Of a stretch of 64,000 nucleotides of DNA, positions 10,581-20,382 are shown piece by piece (the first letter of the stretch is position 1; every line of letters begins with the position of its first letter). The translations under genes were made by a program, and so were the position numbers. Source of the stretch: Mercurialis annua (taxonomy: Eukaryota; Streptophyta; Magnoliopsida; Malpighiales; Euphorbiaceae); NCBI RefSeq assembly GCF_937616625.2, contig NC_065571.1:18971701-19035700 (forward strand), given 5' to 3'. The notes beneath the pieces were generated by a model that saw nothing but the letters and a program-made list of their open reading frames with translations, searched no databases and was not told the origin of the DNA.

Positions 10581-11920
10581 AGGAGCAGTTGGTGTTACCA
10601 GTCGCAGTACTTGACCCATGGATGCAACCCATAGTGGCATATTTGGCGGACGGAGTCCTACCTGAAGGACGCACCGAAGCGGCTAAGCTGGTTCGAATTT
10701 CCTCTGTTTACTCATTAATAGAGGGAGCACTGTATCGGACCTCAGTCACACACCCATGGTCTAAATGCATATCACTGGAAGAAGGAAGCTACGTCCATAG
10801 AGAAATCCATAAAGGAGAATGTGTAGCTCACGAAGGCGCAATCACTTTATACAGGAAAGCAATGTTGCAAGGATTCTATTGGCCCACGATGAAGAGAGAC
10901 GCCGAAGAGATGGTCAAGAAGTGTGATAAGTGTCAGAGGTTTGGGTCACTCATCAGAACCCCAGCCGCTCACCAGTCAACTATTGGAATCCCTTGGCCTT
11001 TCATGATTTGGGTAGTAGACATACTGGGACCTTTTGTCCCAACTAGAGGACAAGTAAAGTTTGTAGTAGTCGCAGTCGACCATTTCACCAAATGGATAAA
11101 GGTACAACCCATGAGCACCATTACAAGTAAAAAAATCCAGAAGTGGTTATCAAACGAAGTAATGAGCAGGCATTTTGTGCTTTCATTTTTACTTTAGTCA
11201 AAAGCAAAACAAAACCACACATTAACATGTCACAGGTTTGGCACTCCACACGCACTAGTCACAGACAACATGAAGCAATTTGACTGCGCCAGCTTCAGGG
11301 ATTTCTGCACTGAGCTAGGAATTCTCTTAAAATTCTCCTCAGTAGCACACCCGCAAACCAACAGACTAACAGAAGTCACAAATCGCACCATCCTTTCTGG
11401 AATAAAGAAGAGGCTAGGAGACTTAAAAGGGAGATGGATTGATGAGCTTTATCATGTGATCTGGGCCTATCGAACCACCCCCAGAAAAGCAACAGGGGAA
11501 ACCCCATTCCGCCTCACGTACGGCACCGAAGCAGTTCTCCTAGTAGAACTAGGGATGCCTACCTTACGGGTTCAGGTCTTAGACGAAGACCGCAATGAGG
11601 AGTCCCTGAGGCTATGCCTTGACCTCCTCGAAGAAAGAAGACAGCAGGTAGCAGTCCGAGCTGAAGCGTATCGCAGGCAAATTGCCAAGTATCACAACGC
11701 CCGAGTCAAAGAAAGGAAGTTTGAAGAAGGAGACTTAGTCCTAAAGAAGTCAGAAATTGGCAGAGGAGCCGCCAGAGTTGGAAAATTAGAGGCCAACTGG
11801 GACGATCCATATCGCGTAGCAGCAGTAGTCGGAAAGGGAGCATACAAAATAGCTCACCTAGATGGGACTCCATTACCCCGAACTTGGAATGTTGAAAATC
11901 TGAAGCTATACCTTCAATAA
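10581..11920 (+). pseudogene. pol: Tat element integrase
   Basis: The HHCC zinc-binding domain spans about 10793-10935 (H-x3-H then CDKC). The DDE core shows WVVDILGPF (first Asp near 11012), VTDN (second Asp near 11262) and E in TEVTNRTI (near 11374). The C-terminal part ends at 11920 with typical WNVENLKLYLQ. A 66-nt block at 11170-11235 containing an in-frame TAG splits the motif just before RFGTPH; the frame is the same on both sides. The G usually following VTDN is Met here, and the HPQTNG-Q motif is altered to HPQTNRL, so activity is doubtful. Pol ends 335 bp before the convergent antisense gene. Confidence 0.88.
11170..11235 (+). other. 66-nt splice-like insertion in integrase
   Basis: Borders read AGCAG, then GC at the left and CACAG at the right: a GC-AG intron type, with attaac as a weak branch site and a T-rich left part. 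Removal deletes the TAG stop, keeps frame and restores the conserved S-R-F-G-T-P-H run. It could instead be an insertion with a cagg repeat on each side. Confidence 0.5.
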
Positions 11921-12255
11921 AAGATGTAACCACCATTCATGAATAAAGTTACTTCTTTTCTTTTACTTCATTTAATTTATTTTGCTACTTATGTCAATCA
12001 TAAGAATCAAACCAGTAGTATGACGAAGACTCAGGATGAAGCTAAGCATCTTTTCATTACAAAAAAAAAGAAGCAACACAAGTATATGACGCAACAAGAC
12101 GACTCAACAACCAGTCGCCAATACTTGAACATATGAAAGGCAAATTGTTCAGTTAACCAAAAGAAGGGAGTCTACTGTGAAAGACTCCCCAAGTACGTAC
12201 AAAAGCTACCTAAACAAGTAGCAAGAAATAGAAATAAAACGGCCAAACACACGGC
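11921..12255. other. Gap between convergent pol and antisense gene
   Basis: 335 bp between the pol stop and the stop of the antisense gene. It would have to supply 3' end signals for the minus-strand gene. I see no reading frame of note and no clear terminator. Confidence 0.5.
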
Positions 12256-14322
12256 CTACACATCTTCCTCTGGCAGGGTCGCTCCCTCCTTTGGACCAAC
12301 CACATCTCCTACGGGAAGCAAAACATCAATTGAGTCCACGTCACCGAGCCCTTTGTCTGAGGCACTGGCTTCAACCTCGGAGGTAAACTCAATAGACAGT
12401 GCGACTGCCTCATTCCCAGCAAGAACTCCAGAAGAAGGCGTCACCTCCTTCTCTTCAGCATCTTTGACATTCTCCTCGGATCCTATCGCATCAATAGCCC
12501 CATCATTAACTACATCCGACGGAAGAACATGAGAGACATTCCGCCCTGCTTTCTTCGCAGCCACCTTGGCCGCAACACGCTGACCCAGCGCACGAAGGTC
12601 AATAGACAAAAACTTGTTTATATCATACTCTGGATAATCTGAACTCACAATCTTAATAACGGTAGAGAAGAAGTCAGTCAAGCACCCGCTTATGTACACA
12701 TTAGCATCTTGCTTGCTATTTCTCTGCTCCTGCAACAACTTGTCATAAGACAACCTCAACTCCATCAGAGCATTCTCACGATCAGAGACCTTTTTCTCCA
12801 TAATATTCAGACGATCCGCAGCCGTCTGACTTAGCTTGGACAACCTGACTCTCTCCGCAGTTGCAGAGGCCCGAAGAGAAGCCATCTCCTTTTCATGCTT
12901 GTGACTCAATGAGATCATCTCATCTCGGTGACGACGCATCAGAGCATTTCCTTGCAAAAGCTGTCAGAACGCAATACAAACAAGCAACTAAGCACGCAAA
13001 CAAAAAGGAAGACAACAATGAGGACACTATTTCAAACCTGAAGCAAAGCGATGTCAGCCCGGTCACAGGCGTCACCTTCCGAGAGATTTGTCCAGGACTC
13101 CATATCTTGAGGAAATTGAACAAACTGCGAGAATAGAGACGCAATACCAGGCGAAGTAACAGTCACATTATCCACGTTTTGTTCCAACCACTCCCTGGGA
13201 CTGGGACAAGCATCCAGGTTCGTCTTCAAACGCTTGGCGGAGCCCTGGTTAGACTTATCACGACCATCACGGTTCTTCTTCGCAGAAGGGGCAGCCAGGA
13301 CGGTATCCATGGACTTCTCCAACTTCACCACAGGCTTGGGAGGAAGAGAAGCAGACGCGGGAACAATCCCGGTAATCACAGGGACATCTTCATCAAAGGA
13401 CAGTTTCAGCGAGTCAAGATAGTTATCACCCATGTCTGCATTCGGCAAAACAAACAAATCAAAAGATGAATAGACGCCAAGTAAAAGCAAACAAGTCAAA
13501 TAGAAGCATACCATGAGAAGCAGTCAAATCTACATAAGACGCAGTAGGAGAATTATGGCAAGATTGAGATAAGGTACCCTCACTCTCTAGAGGACCCTCA
13601 GTCACAACACGAAGGGGCAACTCAAGATGAGGAAACTCTCGCAGAAGGTACTTATCTACTAAGTCACAGCAATCATACATACAACTTTTGGCATCATCAA
13701 CAAGAGAATCTATTACCTCCAATTCAGTAGCAGAAAGGGGGGAGAAAGCCAACGAGGCTGCATCATCAACCCACTCAGTAGGAAAATCAACAAAAGCATC
13801 ATCATGACTGACAACAAAAAAAGACCGTTGCCAACGTTTAGTGATTTTAGTGAGACCTTCCACTACCCTCTTACCTCTATGAGCAACTAAACGAACATAA
13901 AATTCATTGTTGCGACGAGACACGAAGAACAGTTGGCTAAGGAGACCTAGAGAAGGAACTAAGCCCCGTTCGTGAGACAACTCAACGAAGCAACAAAGAG
14001 TTTTAATGGCATTAGGGTGAATTTGAACAAGAGGAACTTGATAATCTACAATAAAATCTTTGATCAGAGGATCTAAAGGAAAACGCAAGCCACAACGCAA
14101 CTTCTCCTTATAGACGATAACTTTCCCGTCACCGACGAAGGTGATAGCAACAACTCGAGAACCGCATACAGAAAGAGAATAGCTAAGAGGAATACCATAC
14201 TCCTCACGGAACTCAGTCAAAGCCTCTCTAGTAACGTTGGAGGTAAACGTATCGAGTGAATTCCTATAATCTACAGCCGTACCAGATGAGGGAAGAGAGA
14301 CAGAAGACCTAGTACGAGGCAT
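12256..14322 (-). CDS. Antisense ORF of Tat element: three exons, Transposase_28-like plus coiled coil
   Basis: Exons on the minus strand are 14322-13512, 13435-13038 and 12960-12256: 1914 nt, 637 residues, no internal stop. Intron 1 (13511-13436, 76 nt) begins GTATGC and ends after a T-rich tract with AATGCAG. Intron 2 (13037-12961, 77 nt) begins GTTTGA and ends TGACAG; both preserve frame. Residues about 60-150 (KLRCGLRFPLDPLIKDF, IHPNAIKTLCCFVEL) and FPTEW near residue 190 resemble the 'putative gypsy-type transposon' family (PF04195) that plant Tat elements carry antisense, downstream of pol. Exon 3 starts with a long Lys/Glu/Arg/Leu-rich coiled coil, then an acidic tail. Function is unknown for the family. 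ATG at 14322 is the first in frame. It is the best preserved gene in the window, unlike the sense polyprotein. Confidence 0.85.
12961..13037 (-). other. Intron 2 of the antisense Tat gene
   Basis: Donor TTCAG/GTTTGA, acceptor CTGACAG/CTTTTG, T-rich interior, phase 0. It removes an in-frame TGA immediately after the donor and joins helical sequence to the coiled coil. An alternative acceptor (GCAAG at about 12952) is possible. Confidence 0.75.
13436..13511 (-). other. Intron 1 of the antisense Tat gene
   Basis: Donor CATG/GTATGC and acceptor TGCAG/ACATGG, pyrimidine-rich (long T/C runs) on the minus strand, phase 1. Without splicing, the first exon would run into unrelated hydrophobic sequence and stop at 13459. 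Confidence 0.8.
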
Positions 14323-14636
14323 TGAATCAATTACACTACCAATAAAGCAAGAAAGAGGAATTTACCTGATAAAATGAGGAAGAAAACACCCAAAGATATG
14401 AGGAAATGAAGTCGAAGCAAGAGCAGGATCAGAGAATGAAGAAAAAGCAGTTAAAAGAGAAAAAGAAAATTAAAGAGAGCATTTAAAGAAGCAGCTAGAG
14501 AACCGTTAAGCGGTTACCTGCGCGAAACGTGGCGACAGGCGGAAGTCCAGGGAATTTCGAAAGATTAAAATTTTGAAATTTCAAAAAATTAAACCAACTC
14601 TGTAAGCGCCCTAGTAAAGACAACGGGTTGGGCCCA
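14323..14636. other. Region between antisense gene start and Tat 3' LTR
   Basis: This contains a purine-rich stretch at about 14400-14485, the likely polypurine tract area, and perhaps the true beginning of the 3' LTR (a TGTAAGCGCC at 14601). On the minus strand it would be the promoter and leader of the antisense gene. No gene seen. Confidence 0.5.
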
Positions 14637-15181
14637 GGAAGCTCCTTCTAAAGTAAGTAAGCCGAAAACCAAGCCCAACAAAATAACTACCCCGACGAGC
14701 AGTCACACGAACAAGCATAAATACTTGATGAAACTGTTTTTCGGGGGGGGGAACTAATGATGGATAAAGGACCAGAACAAAGGACAAGACTCATTACAAC
14801 GGCCCTGGGCATTGACCCAGAAACTGACCTAGTTGGGTCCCTGACCCAGTACGCAGCTATAACTGCTGAAGATATCAGGATAATGCCGAAATCCCTAAAG
14901 ATTAGGGATGAAGGTAAATCCCAACAAAGAGATAACTGAAACCAAGAGAGAAATAATCCTACTATGATACAAAGACTAGGGAGCGTATATACAGAAGAGG
15001 CCTAAGCCAGGTAACAGTTCATATTCACTTCTCATTATTACTCTCACTGAGACCCATCAGAGACTGACATAGGCATCGGAGGGTGTTCGAGCCAACACCG
15101 GCTCGAATCCTTCTAACTTGCTAATCTTGACAGGTGGGAGCTCAGCGACAACAGTGACAAGGACGATCATCAAAACCATCA
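14637..15181 (+). mobile_element. 3' LTR of nested Tat-lineage element
   Basis: Collinear with 5407-5956; ends accatca at 15181 and is followed by tgact. No matching 5-bp duplication is visible left of 5407, in keeping with damage at the 5' boundary. The LTR contains a short shadow frame also seen in the 5' copy, which I do not regard as a gene. Confidence 0.85.
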
Positions 15182-15756
15182 TGACTCGATGTTCAAACGA
15201 AAGTTGGAGATAGAGTTGCAGACTATAAGTTTATTAATTTTGTTTGACAAACGAGCTACTCGATATAAGTGATTTTAAGGGTCAAAGTTGACAAGAAGAG
15301 AAATTTTGGATAAGTTTAAAATAACTTAAAATATTAAGTTATTCAAATAAATTGTTCTAAATTAATCAAATTAAGATTTTGATTAATAGCTAAAGGTATT
15401 TAAAGGACGTTTTAAGATAGTATCAAATATGATACGCTACAAATACGACTCGCAAGGAATTGCGAGGAAACAACGAATAAACGTTGAAGAACATCAACAC
15501 TAAGAAATGAGAAGATGCAAGGAGTTGGCCAACAACAGAACTGATATTCAAAGTACATTAAAGAGGATCCGATTATAGTGAAAATGACGTATAAGAAACA
15601 GCTACAAAAGGACGCGAAGGATGTGCGATAATCGAAGTGACAAATTTTACGCGCCATCGTGATGATGAAGTAAACGATGTAAGAAAATGGTAATATCTTT
15701 ACCAGAAACAAAATTATAGGAAAATTCAAGGACGAATTTTTATAAAGGGGGAAGAA
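15182..15756 (+). mobile_element. Gypsy element A internal region, right part, with polypurine tract
   Basis: End of A's internal region after the nested Tat. It finishes with ggacgaatttttataaagggggaagaa, the last 13 bases of which are the polypurine tract directly before the 3' LTR. The same aggacgaatt plus G-rich tract precedes the LTRs at 20383 and 31350. No coding frame. Confidence 0.75.
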
Positions 15757-17281
15757 TGTAATACCCCGTGTGTTTGACGTTGTCAAAGTAGGCAACGTGT
15801 CTAAATTTAAACAGTTAAAGCGGCTAGAAAAGGAATTATCAAAAAATAATTAAATAAAAGAGAACCCGAGTAGGTCGATATTGAGATTTTAATAAGAAAA
15901 TTTCAATATCAAGAATTTCATAAAGGAAATGGAATTAGACTAAAAAAGGAAAATATGGAAAAGTGGATAAAGTGCGCTTAGGCTCGAAAAAATTGGAAAA
16001 TAAGGATTTAATTCCCGGAAAATGGAAATTTAATAGATTATTGACGGGAATTAGTACTTATAAAAATAATATCGAATAATTGGATATCGATATTTGTTAA
16101 ATCAAAATTTGAAAGGAAAAAGTGAGAAAAACTGCATTTTAGCTCAAATTGGAATTTCAGCGTTTTAGCCCAAAAATTGCAAAAAATAAATTATCGGAGA
16201 TGGAATTATGAGATATTTGGGAGATGTTATTTATTTGGAAAATAAATAATATAAAATTTATCGAGGAGTAAAAATCGGTATTCAATTGATGAAATCGGAC
16301 AAGTTTTAAGTTAGAAATCGAAACAGTTTGAGTCGATTTCTTTAAGGACTAAAGATGGCTTTTTGCCATAATTATAAATATAAGGGAAATGAATTTCTAT
16401 TTAGCAAACATCATTTCATTCAGCTGAAATAGAAAAATCTCGTAGGTCTTTTCTTCCTCAAACACCCATTTTCACCCAAATCTTCAAACCACCATATCTC
16501 TTTCGTTTAATTGAGCGATTCTCGCGTCCATGGGACGAGGAAAGGATCCTCTACTTGATTATGGCTTCAATTTGAGGTAAATTTCAACGTTTCCAGTTAG
16601 GGTTTGCTGGGTTTCAGTTCGGGTTTTGAGATTAAGTTAGAGTTTTTGTGTGTTGATGATTGATAGGTGATATGGAGCTTGGAATGGGTGATATGGAAGG
16701 TGAAATTGTGCTTGGACCTTAGGATTTGACTCTCCATCAAGGTGAGGTATATACTCTGATTTTGATTAAGTAATTGTTGAATGAAGTTGTTGAGAAGTGA
16801 GCTAGGATGTTTGGCAATTGTGAAAAAAAATATGGTGTTTTGATGGTTCAAGTGTTAGAATTATGTCGCCGAGGATTGAACTTTTGATAGAAATATTGGA
16901 CTAGGGTTTCGGCCATAATGAAGATTAGGGGCATAAGAGTTTAAATGATAATTTCATGCTTGGATTAAGGGTATATTAGGGATGAATTAGAGCTGAAATT
17001 GAATAATAATGTTGAATAAAAACTTAGATGGAAAATGATGGTTTAATGGCATGAAATGTAATGGTTAAGCTGAATTTGATGGTGAGTTGTGAGAGTTGTG
17101 ATTAGGGTATATGGTGGCTGAACTATGTTGTTAAGGAAGCATAATATAAATTAGAGTTTAAGTATCAACATGATATAGGTTACGATTATAGTTAACATAA
17201 ACTAGTTCGACGTTTTGCAGAAACTTATTCTGCATAACAGCCTTATTGCAAGGGTAATATCTTGAGTTATATAGCTCGAAA

Positions 17282-17312
17282 TTAAGTTCCGTTTGTTGGT
17301 ACGGAAACTTAA
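17282..17312 (+). repeat. Conserved LTR stem-loop TTAAGTT...AACTTAA
   Basis: TTAAGTTCCGT pairs with ACGGAAACTTAA across a loop of about 8 bases. Similar sequence is present in the LTRs of D (near 26030 and 32500) and in the fragment at 61550, with partial pairing there. Confidence 0.5.
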
Positions 17313-17455
17313 AGATGTTGTCTATAAATGTCTAAGTATAAGTTTCTACCAGTTCGGCTTCTAAGTGGCTCAAATAAATCAGAATATTATATCGCGCAAA
17401 GCAGTTCTGAAATTTAGGACAGCCCTAAGTTATTAACTTCGGAGCCAAATTCCGA

Positions 17456-17467
17456 CACCTTCGGGTG
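17456..17467 (+). repeat. Conserved LTR hairpin with TTCG tetraloop
   Basis: CACC-TTCG-GGTG: in RNA a cUUCGg tetraloop, one of the most stable known. In D the matching sites are TACC-TTCG-GGTG (26202-26213) and CATC-TTCG-GGTG (near 32671), both still paired through G-U wobbles. Confidence 0.6.
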
Positions 17468-18113
17468 CTAATCTCAGTCCGAGACCTAAACGAAAGTTGT
17501 AGGAGACGTTCTGAACATCAAGAATGTCAATTTTTTTTAGGGGTTGGACTGTTTTAGGTAAACGGTTTCGATAGCCGAAGTTGGCTAGAAACCTAATTTT
17601 TGGATTAATTAACTATAGTTAGATTTTTATTAATTCGAGCTATTATCGAATTTACGTAGACTCGGCGAGGCGAATACCAACTGAACTTGGAACGAAAAGG
17701 ACGCGGCATCCCGTTGGTGTTATCGAAGTTTATGGATAGCAAGCAGTGAGTATATTTTACTAACTCGCATACATTATATAGTTTGATTTTATTGAGTTGT
17801 TCTTATTAGATTGAATTAAATTTGAATTTTTGTTTATATATTGAGCCACATTGTATTGGATTGACTTGTTTGATATATGAATTGTATTTAATTTGTTTAT
17901 GGCTTGTCGATTACTTGTCAATGTGAATTGGTATATGATCCGAAGAAACGAGCTACCTATTGGGCGTCAATAGGCCGTGTGATCACCGGTGTTTATAAGA
18001 GTCTAGATATTCGTACATAGAAACGTTTGATATGAGCTCATTAAATGTTGATCATAATTATAATTATGAAATGGAATATGTTTGGGTGTCGGAAAGGAGG
18101 ATTATAATTTTGG

Positions 18114-18294
18114 CAGATACGAGGTAACTCGGTCGAACTATCTCGGGACCCGTATCTGGTGGGTAACTCGGTCGAACTATCTCGGGACCCACAACTTGGG
18201 ATTAAGCAGTGGCATGAGTAACTCGGTTGAACTATATCGGGACTATGCCACGTGGTAGCGGTAACTCGGTCGAACTATCTCGGGACCGTACCAC
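18114..18294 (+). repeat. LTR hairpin array, element A 3' LTR (complete)
   Basis: Four intact hairpins, including the third one that is damaged in the 5' LTR. Each has the same AACTCGGT(C/T)GAACTAT core as a loop of about 22 bases and its own perfectly or nearly perfectly paired stem. Confidence 0.85.
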
Positions 18295-19025
18295 TTGGAT
18301 TAAAATGATGTGATTTAAATACGATACGGATAGGAAAGTTTAGGAGTTTAAGATTAAGGTTTCGATCAGATCAAATACTTGTCTTAAGTGAATTGTTTGC
18401 AGTCGTTGTGATTGTATATGTTGGAATTGTTGAAAATATGTGTATATGTATTTTAAAAAATGTTTTAAATGCGATGCTTATTTTGATAATATGGTAAGTA
18501 AAGTATAACTCACTCAGCTTAATAGCTGACCCCCCAATAGTGTGTTTTTCAGGTACCTAGATTCTAGACGTGGCTAGAAGTCCTTCTTTAACCGGAATTT
18601 CCTTTGGCTATGTACATTCCCGACTTCCATAGATGCTGCAGTAGTGTGATGTCTGACCAGTGTCGTAGCCTATTACAGCAGTGAAATTTTATATGGTTTG
18701 TAGTTGTTGTCTGTTGTGTACATGTTGGTCTGGCTACGATAGTTATGTATTGTACCACGGAGGTAAATTCCCGTGATGTAATTTCGACATAGTGGTTTAT
18801 GCCGGGCTAGTACGTACATGATACGGAAACGATAAGTCCGAGCACGTTGTATGGTTTTACCAGTGTATATAAATGTATCTTTGTTTAAATGCTGCGTTTC
18901 TAAAGTCATTGTATGATTGTTTATTTGCGAAAAAGTTTTAGTGAATTTGAGGCTTGCTACGGGTTTTGGAACTACAATTCCCATTCCCTAGCGCCGGTCG
19001 CGGCCCTCGATTTTGGGTCGTGACA

Positions 19026-19280
19026 CCTCTTATAATTCTCTTGTCTTGGAGAGAGATTCCTTGAAGAGCAAGGCGGATCGGCTTGCGTCATCTTGCTGAA
19101 TCAGGTTGCTTCTACTCTCAAGTTATATCTCAGTTTCAATTGGCGATCGGGGCAAAGCAGCAAGAGAAGAACCCCAATGTTGACCTCTCGGGTGTTAACC
19201 AGTTGGATCTGGCTTTGTTGGCCAGAGAAGATAAGGTGAAGCTTGATAAGCCGAAGGCCGACACTCTTAAGAAGTCTTGA
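19026..19280 (+). pseudogene. C-terminal tail of another antisense-type Tat gene
   Basis: An open stretch after the end of LTR A ends at TGA 19278-19280 with sequence like IGAKQQEKNPNVDLSGVNQLD. It has the flavour of C-termini of plant Tat antisense proteins, and it stops at the LTR border on the left. The first bases after the LTR are out of register. The assignment rests on resemblance only. Confidence 0.4.
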
Positions 19281-20382
19281 TGTAGTATTTCTTTTTGATT
19301 TTTTTAAAACCTTTTGGCGGTTCTCCTTGTAATTTTGTTTTATATTAATATAAACGTTCATTTTTCGAGTTAATCTAAAGTTGTATTTTTGTTCCCTCCA
19401 ATTGCTTACGTTAGGATATCAATATGGAAAAGTATCAGTAAATCTTATTTATAAGAAGTTATCATTTAAGAATGACCAATTATGGTTATTCGAATAAAAA
19501 CATTGATTTAGTTAAGTTAACAATTATTATTAGTTTGTGCAAGATTTATTTAGGGTTGTAATGAACAGAAAGTTAAAAAGAGTTTTTGAGGTTAAATAAA
19601 TGTTTAACGATCATCCCAATATGGATGTAGTCGGAAGGTATGAAAAGATTTAGAGCTTATTATAATGTTTCAAGTATTAAACTCAGATTGATTTTAATGC
19701 TCAAAGTTCGTTATAAATTATATTAGTGATAACTTATGGGAGTGTTATATCATTTGATCAATGTGTGATTTAGACATTGGTTGTGTAATACAACCTACGA
19801 GATTTTTGACCAATATAAACGGAATCTTGGAAAATATTACTTAAGTTATTGAAAGGTTATAATTGTATTATATATAATATTGATTCTAGAAAGATTAATG
19901 AGATAATAATGCAGAAGGTGTGTAAGATTTTTCTGTAAGCCATACAAATTAGTATGTAGAGTAATATTCAGAAGAAGACTAATCAAAAATTTGTTATGGA
20001 AGTAAATTGTGTGGAATATTAGAGATTGTAAATAATATATGAAATTTCGACATTAGATAAACATAATATGAAGTATAAGATACTAAATTGCAAGATAAGC
20101 CGATTGCTAAAGACAATATGTTGTGAACGGTTGAATGTATGAAAGTATTAAAGGTATAGATTGAGTGTGAAAGGTTATGGTTTAAGAGGATACTTATAAG
20201 TGGTTAGTAAAGATTTTCATTGACAACCTAGAAAATCATCGACGAAATTATATTTTCGATCAAAGGACTATCATACAAGGTATACTATAGCGACAAAAGA
20301 GAATTAATAGAGTTTAAAGGTTGGAAGTTTCCTTCATAGATTATAATTTGAGGACGAATTATTTTAAAGGGGGGGGGGAGAA
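19281..20382 (+). mobile_element. Non-coding remnant ending in a gypsy polypurine tract
   Basis: AT-rich sequence without a usable frame. Its right end, gaggacgaattattttaaagg plus a run of G and gagaa, is the same kind of internal end as in A and D. So at least its right part is decayed gypsy internal sequence. Confidence 0.5.

Larger units (their letters stand above)
15757..19025 (+). mobile_element. 3' LTR of gypsy element A (3.27 kb)
   Basis: It starts TGTAATACCCC and ends GGGTCGTGACA, with the TG...CA termini usual for LTRs. The long LTR and the Met-tRNA type primer site point to the same chromovirus-like group as elements C, D and E. It holds structured elements at 17282-17312, 17456-17467 and 18114-18294. 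It is inserted in an antisense-type gene whose tail follows at 19026; the other target duplicate lies outside the window. Confidence 0.85.

Noticed and set aside
16440..16560. Possible host gene 5' leader (ctcaaacacccattttcaccc, then ATG and intron-like GT)
   Set aside because: The same stretch recurs in LTR C (57740-57860) and related ones in D (25190-25290), so it is the transcribed leader of the LTR family.
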